From contig CAMCQX010000055.1 of the NCBI GenBank assembly GCA_945876985.1, forward strand, positions 1 to 8,225: 8,225 bases of DNA, in the 5' to 3' direction. Shown here one piece after another: positions 1 to 5,503 of the stretch (the stretch's first letter is position 1; every line of letters starts with the position of its first letter). The translations under genes and the position numbers were made by a program. This stretch comes from Chitinophaga pinensis (GTDB lineage: Bacteria; Bacteroidota; Bacteroidia; UKL13-3). A model generated the notes under the pieces. It had not been told where the DNA came from. It worked only from the letters and a program-made list of their open reading frames with translations, and did no database searches.

Positions 1-150
1 CTGGAAAATTTCATCACTTCCATCGTCAATAATTATTAATTCAAAATCGCTCATGTTTTGATGCAATACTGAATTGATGGCACGTTTTACCAAATCAAAT
101 GGAGTATTGTAAATAGCTAATAATACTGATACTTTAGGTTGTTTAAACAT
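1..150 (-). CDS. Glycosyltransferase family 2, N-terminal fragment (runs off the window)
   Basis: This is the first 50 codons of a GT-A fold, family 2 glycosyltransferase; the rest lies beyond base 1. These enzymes move a sugar from a nucleotide-sugar donor to an acceptor, often in surface polysaccharide or glycolipid synthesis, at the cytoplasmic face. The translation shows the family hallmarks: beta-1 strand PKVSVLLAIYNT (residues 5-16), a helix of the type LVKRAINSVLHQ (20-31), then strand FELIIIDDGSDE (36-47). The paired Asp (42-43) is the conserved nucleotide-binding acidic site. The ATG at 148-150 fits, because the hydrophobic first strand begins within seven residues of it, as is normal for the family. 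It is on the same strand as the DUF5723-like gene but 307 bases away, so it is probably a separate transcript. Substrate cannot be told from this fragment. Family assignment is firm. Confidence 0.9.
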   Translation of the reverse strand, partial: MFKQPKVSVLLAIYNTPFDLVKRAINSVLHQNMSDFELIIIDDGSDEIFQ

Positions 151-457
151 TTAGGATTTTTAAAATTTTGGTTGCAATAGTAAGAGTATTTATATTGAAA
201 ATTGTTATATCAAGTTTAAATTATTGCTATTTTTAAAACAGCATACAATAAAAATTTATTTGTATTTCATTTTAACAGCATGTGCCGATTTGGAAATCGC
301 ATTTAGCTCCTATTTTGCATTTGTAATCCAAAAAATATTCAATGCCTTTTTTATAAATTTGCTATTATATTTGATTTAGTAAAAAATATAATTTGTTATA
401 AGCCAAACAAACTCATGGCGAAATCATAGATATTGTAATTTTTAATCTATTAATCAA
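151..457. other. Gene-free AT-rich spacer
   Basis: This 307-base stretch lies between the DUF5723-like gene and the glycosyltransferase gene. Reading both strands I find only very short open frames with no coding character. It contains one weak terminator candidate near its right end (listed separately) and a small inverted repeat, CGATTT-GG-AAATCG, at about 285-299. I see no tRNA, no riboswitch-like conserved core and no perfect TAnnTTTG promoter box. It presumably holds the 3' end of the upstream transcript and the promoter of the glycosyltransferase gene, but I cannot place that promoter convincingly. Confidence 0.6.
381..413 (-). terminator. Weak intrinsic terminator candidate after the DUF5723-like gene
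   Basis: Read on the minus strand, AGTTTGTT (413-406) pairs with AACAAATT (397-390), giving eight pairs including one G-U, with an eight-base loop. It is followed by ATA and then six T (386-381). It sits about 45 bases past the stop codon of the DUF5723-like gene, in the right orientation. The stem is AT-rich and the U-run is separated from the stem by three bases, so it would be a poor terminator; it may be chance. Confidence 0.35.
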
Positions 458-1936
458 TTAAAATAATTTTTTCCAAAATAAACTTCTATTTATAAAACTA
501 TATTTATAAACAAAATAAAAATTTGCGCCATACAAATTTTGTATACCAAATGTTTCTCCCAATTTATCACTACCAATAGTTACACATTTATACCTTACAG
601 CTAGACCAAAGTTTATGTCTTTATACTCATTTAAGATAAAAGGCAGGCAAACTGTTAATTTTTCAATATCATAACGCGGAATAATAGCTACAGTATTCAT
701 TCTTGACAAGGAAGGCATTTTGGCTAACGTAATTCTTTGAACTATATTAGCATTTACATAAAAATTTGATTTCAAATTATAGTCATACTGCAAGCTAATA
801 GCACTTGGAAGTATTAACCAAAAGCTATTAAATGTTTGCGTTTTTTCCGCTCCTACATAACTTCTAAGCGTAGCATCCATTACCGTAATATCATACTTAG
901 CAATGGTATCAAACTTATTCCAATTCAAACTTCCATTTACAATATTAGTAGCAAATGAATTTTTAAAATAATGAATACCACCAATGTCTAAAAGCGATAT
1001 CCCTGCTTTCCATTTATACACTTTAATATTATTAACAAATTGATATAAATTTGGGCAAAAACTAGTTCCCGAAGTATTTTTTTGAATAGCATATCCAATA
1101 TCAAAGCTAGCTCCAATTCCATTTAATGAAATGCTACTATTTGATGTATTTTTATATTTTTTACTAGTTGATGGACCAGAATAAGCATAAGAAAAATTAG
1201 AGCTATCAAAAATTAATTTATTTCCATCATCGTTCCAACCATTATATCCATTATCATAAATATATCCTCCCGCTAAACCAAAAAGTCCTTTTACAGAAAT
1301 ACCAATACGATGTGTATATTTTTTATTGTCATTTATTACATGTGCGTAGCTAAATCCAAGCTCCGCCCAACTTCCAAATGAAAGTTTAGTATTTTCCATT
1401 TTAATTTGTTGGCGAAGTATTGGTTTATAAGAAAGTCCTTCAAAACTTGCGGTTGCAGCAATGTTACTAATATTAGTAGCACTTAAATAAGTTTTAAATG
1501 CAGTGGTTATTGCCATAGATGTTTTTTTATTTATAGCAAATAAGAAAGAAGGCCCTAATACATTTACTCCGCCAAAAATATATCCATTTGATTGTAAATC
1601 TCTTTTCAACAAAAGATTTCCAGGCTTATAAGAACTAGGATTATACTTATAATTTTCAACTCTAATGCTGTTAAAACCTAATTTAGGTAAAAAAGTAGGT
1701 TTAGTAAAAAAATCATTATTGTTTATGTATAGATCTGCCCCTAAAATATTTATTTCAAAAGTAACAGGTTGAAAACAAATATTGGCTGGGTTTATTTGTA
1801 AACTATATAAACCCGCATAGTTACCTGTAGTTAGCCCAAATTGATTTTGAGCGTTAATATTGATATAAAAAAAACAAAAAATTATTACAAAATAATATTG
1901 TAAGACTAACCGAAAATTGCTTTTAATATTGACCAT
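458..1936 (-). CDS. DUF5723-like secreted protein, probable outer-membrane beta-barrel, function unknown
   Basis: This 492-residue exported protein is of a type found in Bacteroidota, best matching my knowledge of the DUF5723 family, whose function is not established. A signal peptide covers residues 1-29 (hydrophobic core about 10-25, cleavage at ININA|QNQ). The mature start has the usual NPAN motif (49-52). The rest is rich in alternating aromatic and polar residues with many Gly, Asn and Ser, has no further strongly hydrophobic helix, and ends with a strand-like GANFYFVYKYSF (470-481) and a terminal Phe. This pattern suggests an outer-membrane barrel related to the FadL/PorV-like porins, but that is inference. 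I see no type IX secretion C-terminal domain and no catalytic motif. The ATG at 1934-1936 is the only Met near the signal peptide. It is buried in a strong hairpin (see 1922-1957). It follows dsbD by 117 bases on the same strand; co-transcription is uncertain. Confidence 0.8.
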   Translation of the reverse strand: MVNIKSNFRLVLQYYFVIIFCFFYININAQNQFGLTTGNYAGLYSLQINPANICFQPVTFEINILGADLYINNNDFFTKPTFLPKLGFNSIRVENYKYNPSSYKPGNLLLKRDLQSNGYIFGGVNVLGPSFLFAINKKTSMAITTAFKTYLSATNISNIAATASFEGLSYKPILRQQIKMENTKLSFGSWAELGFSYAHVINDNKKYTHRIGISVKGLFGLAGGYIYDNGYNGWNDDGNKLIFDSSNFSYAYSGPSTSKKYKNTSNSSISLNGIGASFDIGYAIQKNTSGTSFCPNLYQFVNNIKVYKWKAGISLLDIGGIHYFKNSFATNIVNGSLNWNKFDTIAKYDITVMDATLRSYVGAEKTQTFNSFWLILPSAISLQYDYNLKSNFYVNANIVQRITLAKMPSLSRMNTVAIIPRYDIEKLTVCLPFILNEYKDINFGLAVRYKCVTIGSDKLGETFGIQNLYGANFYFVYKYSFINRSLFWKKLF

Positions 1937-1957
1937 ATATTATGGTTCAATATTAAA
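1922..1957 (-). promoter_or_regulatory. Hairpin pairing across the start codon of the DUF5723-like gene
   Basis: On the minus-strand mRNA the arm TTTAATATTGA-A-CCATA (1957-1941) pairs with TATGGTCAATATTAAA (1937-1922). The result is 16 base pairs, one bulged A (opposite T1946 of the plus strand) and a three-base loop. The AUG start (1936-1934) and codons 2-5 lie in the 3' arm. The pairing is read directly from the sequence. That it lowers or regulates translation is inference; it could equally act at the DNA level as a binding site, or be a by-product of AT-rich sequence. Confidence 0.5.
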
Positions 1958-2007
1958 TTATTTTTTTTAATACACAATGTTAAATTAATATAATTTAAAA
2001 TATAATT

Positions 2008-2027
2008 TAAGGTATAATTATACCTTA
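2008..2027. repeat. Perfect 20-bp palindrome between dsbD and the DUF5723-like gene
   Basis: The sequence is perfectly self-complementary: half-site TAAGGTATAA and its mirror, centred between 2017 and 2018. It lies 27 bases past the dsbD stop and 71 bases before the next start. As RNA it could fold into an eight-pair stem with an AATT loop, but no real U-run follows on either strand, so it is a poor intrinsic terminator. A symmetric site for a dimeric regulator of the downstream gene is the other reading. A one-mismatch promoter -7 box (TAacATTG on the minus strand, 1982-1975) about 30 bases downstream would put the palindrome near -50. Confidence 0.45.
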
Positions 2028-2053
2028 GTATAACTTTTATGTGAATTTATTTA

Positions 2054-4144
2054 CTAATTAAATGCTGCTTTTCCATCATCTAAAAATTTCACAAAGGCAG
2101 CTTCGTCAGTATCATAAAAACGAGGAGGAGTAAGTACTTTTTCATTGCCATCAATTAATACATATTGCGGCTGAGCAGAAAAATGATATTTTGTTATTTG
2201 TAAATCGCTGTTTTGCTGCGCAATGGTTTTCTTTACTTTTCCATCTCTGGCCGAAGTATACCATTCGTTTTCAGGTAATTCTTTGCGTTCGTCAGCATAC
2301 AGCGAAACTATTATATAATCGTTTTTTAAGCGTTTTAATACTTCTGGTTTTGCCCAAACATATTCTTCCATTTTGCGGCAATTCACACAAGCATGGCCAG
2401 TAAAATCAATAAATAATGGCTTACCTGTAGCCTTAGATGCTGCTAATGCTTCTTTATAATCAAAGTATCCTGTTAAACCGTGAGGCAAATGTAAAAAATC
2501 GGAATGTTTAGCTTTTCCAGTTGATGGGTTGATGGGTTGATTAGTTGATTGTGAAATATTGTTTTCAGCAACTAAAATAAAATCTTGCGTTTGCATAGGC
2601 GGTAATAAACCAGAAAGTGCTTTTAATGGAGCGCCAAATAAACCGGGAATCATATAAACCCCAAAACAGAACGAAATAACTGCTAAGCCAAAACGAGGAA
2701 CACCAATAAATGGCATATCGCTATCGTGGCTGAATTTTAATTTTCCTAACAAATACATTCCTAATAAAAATGCAATTACAATCCAAATGGTCAAATAAAT
2801 TTCTCTGTCTAATATTCCCCAATGGTAAACTACATCGGCAGTAGAAAGAAATTTGAAAGCAAAAGCAATTTCAATAAAGCCCAAAACTACTTTTACTGAA
2901 TTAAGCCATCCACCACTTTTTGGTAGGTTTTGCAACCAACTTGGAAAAACAGCAAATAATGTGAATGGTAAAGCTAAACCAAATCCGAAAGATGCCATTC
3001 CTAATAATGGTTTTATAAACTTTCCGCCCACTGCTTCTATGAGTAAACTTCCTACCACCGGTCCAGTACAACTAAATGAAACAAGGGTTAAAGTAAATGC
3101 CATAAAGAAAATTCCTGCAAAATTTCCCATGCTACTTTTTGAGTCAATTTTATTGACAAATGCGTGTGGCAATGTAATTTCAAACATACCTAAAAATGAA
3201 GCTGCAAACACTAAAAATATTATAAAGAACAATACATTTGGTAACCAATGTGTACTCAACCAATTTCCAAAATCTGGACCTAAGCCAAAAAATGCAAAAA
3301 CTAAACCTAGCGAAGCATAAATACCAATAATAGAAATTCCAAAAGTGATTGCTCTAGTAATTCCTTCGGCTCTGGTGCTACTTTTTTTAGTAAAAAAACT
3401 AACAGTCATGGGTAACATTGGAAATACGCAAGGAGTGGCTACAGCAATTAATCCACCTAAAAATGCCAAAATTAAAAAGCTAAAAAAACTTTCAGTTGCT
3501 GGTTTTGATAAAGGAATTGCTGCTGTAACTTCTGTTTTTGATAATGTATCTTTTTTTGTTTCTGAAGTAATATTTGTTGACGTATCTATTGTTGAAATTA
3601 CATTTTCAGTGTTTTTAACATCCGTACTAGTTTCAATTGTAGTTTCATTGGAAGCTGTAATATTTAAATTTTTTAATTCATAATCTTGTTCATAAGGAGG
3701 CATGCACATACCTGTAACTTCTGAACATTCTTGAAAATATAAAGCTACTTTTATTTTCGGATTTGCAGTTAATATTTTTACTTTTTGAATAAACTTGGCA
3801 GTTCCTTTCATTGTGCTAACTGTTCCCGGCCAAACTTCTTCATAATGTTTATGGCTTCCTATTGGAATAGTTTTACCCACTAATTGGTATGAATTGTCTT
3901 TAGCCCAAGTAAATTCGGCAGTAATCGGACCTAAATTGGGATCCATATCGTTGCTATACATGTACCAATCTTTTTCAATTACACTGGTTAAAACAATGTC
4001 TATTTCATCGCCAACTTTTGCTGATATTTTACTGCTTGTTAATTTCCAAACAGGAACATTTTTTAATTGAGCAAATAAATTAGAAAAGGTAAAACTAAAA
4101 ATTAAGGTTACTAAAAATATAAATTTATTTTTGGTTTGAATCAT
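2054..4144 (-). CDS. dsbD: Thiol:disulfide interchange protein DsbD (cytochrome c-type biogenesis transmembrane reductase)
   Basis: Inner-membrane protein that carries electrons from cytoplasmic thioredoxin to periplasmic thiol proteins. All three modules are present in 696 residues. A signal peptide (1-25, cut at LFA|Q) leads into the periplasmic N-terminal domain with its redox pair C140/C147 in ECSEVTGMCMPP. A Thr/Ser-rich linker follows (160-216). The membrane domain has about eight helices (about 220-505), with C239 in ATPCVFPMLP and C359 in SFSCTGPVVG as the intramembrane pair. The C-terminal thioredoxin domain (about 557-696) has the active site C586-V-N-C589 after FIDFTGHA and a cis-Pro at P659. 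An extra Cys (C493) lies in the last helix. The two N-terminal Cys are six residues apart, one more than in E. coli. The linker before the thioredoxin domain is encoded by an 8-bp tandem repeat. The gene stands alone downstream of a strong terminator, with its own promoter-like region. Confidence 0.96.
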   Translation of the reverse strand: MIQTKNKFIFLVTLIFSFTFSNLFAQLKNVPVWKLTSSKISAKVGDEIDIVLTSVIEKDWYMYSNDMDPNLGPITAEFTWAKDNSYQLVGKTIPIGSHKHYEEVWPGTVSTMKGTAKFIQKVKILTANPKIKVALYFQECSEVTGMCMPPYEQDYELKNLNITASNETTIETSTDVKNTENVISTIDTSTNITSETKKDTLSKTEVTAAIPLSKPATESFFSFLILAFLGGLIAVATPCVFPMLPMTVSFFTKKSSTRAEGITRAITFGISIIGIYASLGLVFAFFGLGPDFGNWLSTHWLPNVLFFIIFLVFAASFLGMFEITLPHAFVNKIDSKSSMGNFAGIFFMAFTLTLVSFSCTGPVVGSLLIEAVGGKFIKPLLGMASFGFGLALPFTLFAVFPSWLQNLPKSGGWLNSVKVVLGFIEIAFAFKFLSTADVVYHWGILDREIYLTIWIVIAFLLGMYLLGKLKFSHDSDMPFIGVPRFGLAVISFCFGVYMIPGLFGAPLKALSGLLPPMQTQDFILVAENNISQSTNQPINPSTGKAKHSDFLHLPHGLTGYFDYKEALAASKATGKPLFIDFTGHACVNCRKMEEYVWAKPEVLKRLKNDYIIVSLYADERKELPENEWYTSARDGKVKKTIAQQNSDLQITKYHFSAQPQYVLIDGNEKVLTPPRFYDTDEAAFVKFLDDGKAAFN
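2520..2551 (-). repeat. Four 8-bp tandem units inside dsbD
   Basis: On the coding strand the units read CAATCAAC, TAATCAAC, CCATCAAC, CCATCAAC: the last two are identical and all share ATCAAC. They encode about Q532-T542 (QSTNQPINPST), the flexible joint between the last membrane helix and the thioredoxin domain. The unit length is not a multiple of three, so gain or loss of one copy would shift the frame of the final 150 or so residues. The array is short and only half of it is perfect, so slippage rates may be low. Confidence 0.8.
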
Positions 4145-4169
4145 GATTGTATAATAAAAGTATGCTTGG

Positions 4170-4177
4170 CAAATGTA
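4170..4177 (-). promoter_or_regulatory. Candidate promoter -7 box for dsbD
   Basis: The minus strand reads TACATTTG, an exact match to the TAnnTTTG element used by the main sigma factor of Bacteroidota. It would start transcription near 4163-4165 and give a leader of about 20 bases before the dsbD ATG at 4144. A TTTG for the -33 element is not at the usual spacing: copies are found 11 and 26 bases upstream rather than about 19. The assignment is therefore plausible but not complete. Confidence 0.45.
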
Positions 4178-4216
4178 TAAGTATTTAGCAAAAAATATTG
4201 TATCAAAAATTACTTA

Positions 4217-4238
4217 AATTGTAATATCACTTACAATT
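4217..4238. promoter_or_regulatory. Operator-like dyad upstream of dsbD
   Basis: Perfect inverted repeat AATTGTAA-N6-TTACAATT. The eight-base arms with a six-base spacer resemble sites bound by dimeric helix-turn-helix regulators, including the Crp/Fnr type, though I cannot name a regulator. Its centre lies about 64 bases upstream of the start site predicted from the TACATTTG box, a spacing typical of activators. The dyad also lies just after the terminator of the skp operon, so a second, weak terminator stem is an alternative. Confidence 0.45.
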
Positions 4239-4241
4239 CAT

Positions 4242-4277
4242 AAAAAAACCCTGATTTTAATTGAAAAATCAGGGTTT
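4242..4277 (-). terminator. Intrinsic terminator of the uppS-bamA-skp-skp operon
   Basis: On the minus strand AAACCCTGATTTT (4277-4265) pairs perfectly with AAAATCAGGGTTT (4258-4246) over 13 bp around a six-base loop. The 3' end runs into seven consecutive T (4248-4242). It begins 17 bases after the stop codon of the second skp gene. The GC-rich CCCTGA core and immediate U-tract make this a convincing rho-independent terminator. It marks the operon end and separates it from dsbD. Confidence 0.93.
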
Positions 4278-4294
4278 AATGATTTATTTATAAA

Positions 4295-4852
4295 TTATTT
4301 TTGTGGAGCTATTTGTCTTGGAGGTGCAATTGGAGCATCTACTAATCCAAGTTTCTTTTTAACAGCTGGAGTAATATTATCACCTTCTGGTTTGTATAAC
4401 ATACCTGCTGAGTTTGCATCAAAAACATAAGAATAACCAACTTCTTTTGCTACTTGTGCGATTGCAGTTTTAGCTTTTTCAACAATTGGTTTTAACAAAT
4501 CAGCTTCTTTTTTTCTGCTTTCTTCTTGTGCTGATTGTTGAAATTCTTGAATACGTTCTTGTAATTGGCGTAATTCTTTTTCTTTAAACTCACGCATGGT
4601 AGCGGTTGTTGTGTTTGCCGATTTTTCAAAATCTTCGTATTTAGTTTTAAACTCAGCTTGTAATTTTCCTAAATCTTCTTCTAATTGTTTTTGGTATTTT
4701 TCCATGTCAGTATTGGCTTTTTTGTACTCGGGCATTGCCACCATTACTTCTTGTAAATCTACGTAACCTAATTTTTGAGCATTTGCTACAAATACTCCAC
4801 CGCAAAGTGCAAATACCATTGCCAATGCTACTTTTCTAATGATTCTCTTCAT
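4295..4852 (-). CDS. OmpH/Skp family periplasmic chaperone, second copy
   Basis: A 185-residue periplasmic chaperone that by family holds unfolded outer-membrane proteins as a trimer on their way to the BAM machine. The signal peptide is 1-25 (cut at ANA|Q). The mature start QKLGYVDLQEVMVAMPEYKKA (26-46) is the conserved first strand and helix of the Skp fold. Residues about 46-120 form a long charged, Glu/Lys/Gln-rich coiled coil, the chaperone's tentacle. Then LLKPIVEKAKTAIAQVAKE (119-137) and YSYVFDANSAGMLY (140-153) close the body domain. A Pro-rich tail ends in APQK, as in the first copy. The gene is 41 bases after its paralogue, is the last gene of the operon, and ends before a strong terminator. 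Its leader is A/C-rich and probably unstructured. Cys17 lies in the signal peptide, but the preceding residues are not a lipobox. Confidence 0.94.
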   Translation of the reverse strand: MKRIIRKVALAMVFALCGGVFVANAQKLGYVDLQEVMVAMPEYKKANTDMEKYQKQLEEDLGKLQAEFKTKYEDFEKSANTTTATMREFKEKELRQLQERIQEFQQSAQEESRKKEADLLKPIVEKAKTAIAQVAKEVGYSYVFDANSAGMLYKPEGDNITPAVKKKLGLVDAPIAPPRQIAPQK

Positions 4853-4893
4853 TTTGTTTATTTGTTTTTGTTTGTATATTATTTGATTTAAAA

Positions 4894-5463
4894 TTATTTT
4901 TGAGGTGCTGGATTTTCTGGTTTTAATTGGTTTTTACTACTTTTATCAATTGCTATGCCAAGTTCTGCTAATACTTCATTACTCATGTCGTATTTTGAAT
5001 TGGTATAAAGCATTACTACTTCACCACCTTTTGCAAATATAAAATCATAAGCCCTTGCTTTTGCAGTTTTTTGAATGGCATTATACACTTTATCTTGAAT
5101 TGGTTTTACTAGCTCTTGACGTTTTTTAAATAATTCACCTTCAAAACCGAACTTTTTATTTCTAAAATCGCGTAAATCATTTTGTTTAGTTTTTAATTCT
5201 TCCGTACGCTTTTTCTTCATATCATCACTCATCAAAATTTGCTCCGCATTGAATTCCTTCTCAGCTTTTTCTAATTCAAGCATTTTTTGCTCCATTTCCT
5301 TTTGCCAATCTTCACTCATGGCATCTAACTGTTTTTGTGCCGATCTATATTCTGGCATCAAATCTAAAATATATTCGGTGTCAACGTAGGCAAATTTTTG
5401 TGCAATCGTTTTATTGGCAAACAATGCCATAAATATTACAATTAAAATGATTATTTTTTTCAT
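4894..5463 (-). CDS. OmpH/Skp family periplasmic chaperone, first copy
   Basis: A 189-residue Skp/OmpH homologue directly downstream of bamA (40-base gap). The signal peptide is 1-21 (cut at TIA|Q). The mature part opens with QKFAYVDTEYILDLMPEYRSA (22-42), aligned residue by residue with the second copy (YVD, MPEY). A highly charged coiled coil runs about 43-118 (many Lys/Glu, for example DMKKKRTEELKTKQNDLRDF). It is followed by ELVKPIQDKVYNAIQKTAKA (117-136) and YDFIFAKGGEVVMLY (139-153), the second half of the body domain. The C-terminal tail is PENPAPQK. By family it is a trimeric holdase for outer-membrane proteins crossing the periplasm. The two copies differ throughout the coil, so the duplication is old and they may serve different clients; this last point is inference. 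The ATG at 5461-5463 directly precedes a KK n-region, which supports the start. Confidence 0.94.
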   Translation of the reverse strand: MKKIIILIVIFMALFANKTIAQKFAYVDTEYILDLMPEYRSAQKQLDAMSEDWQKEMEQKMLELEKAEKEFNAEQILMSDDMKKKRTEELKTKQNDLRDFRNKKFGFEGELFKKRQELVKPIQDKVYNAIQKTAKARAYDFIFAKGGEVVMLYTNSKYDMSNEVLAELGIAIDKSSKNQLKPENPAPQK

Positions 5464-5503
5464 GATTACTAAAACTTATTTTATTGGTTTTTAGTTTAAA
5501 TTT

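Noticed and set aside
175..182. TACTATTG on the minus strand as a promoter -7 box for the glycosyltransferase gene
   Set aside because: One mismatch to TAnnTTTG and no TTTG at the usual upstream spacing; such near matches are expected by chance in AT-rich sequence.
285..299. CGATTT-GG-AAATCG inverted repeat as a terminator
   Set aside because: Six-base arms with a two-base loop and no following U-run on either strand.
2191..3683. Three open frames on the plus strand across this region (2191-2403, 2853-3320, 3345-3683)
   Set aside because: They lie antisense inside dsbD, whose protein is complete and matches its family over the full length. The antisense products have no recognisable domain and look like frame shadows of an AT-rich gene.
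4802..4804. Cys17 in the second Skp as a lipoprotein acylation site
   Set aside because: The preceding residues are F-A-L, which is not a lipobox (the -1 residue should be Gly, Ala or Ser), and a good signal peptidase I site ANA|Q lies further on.
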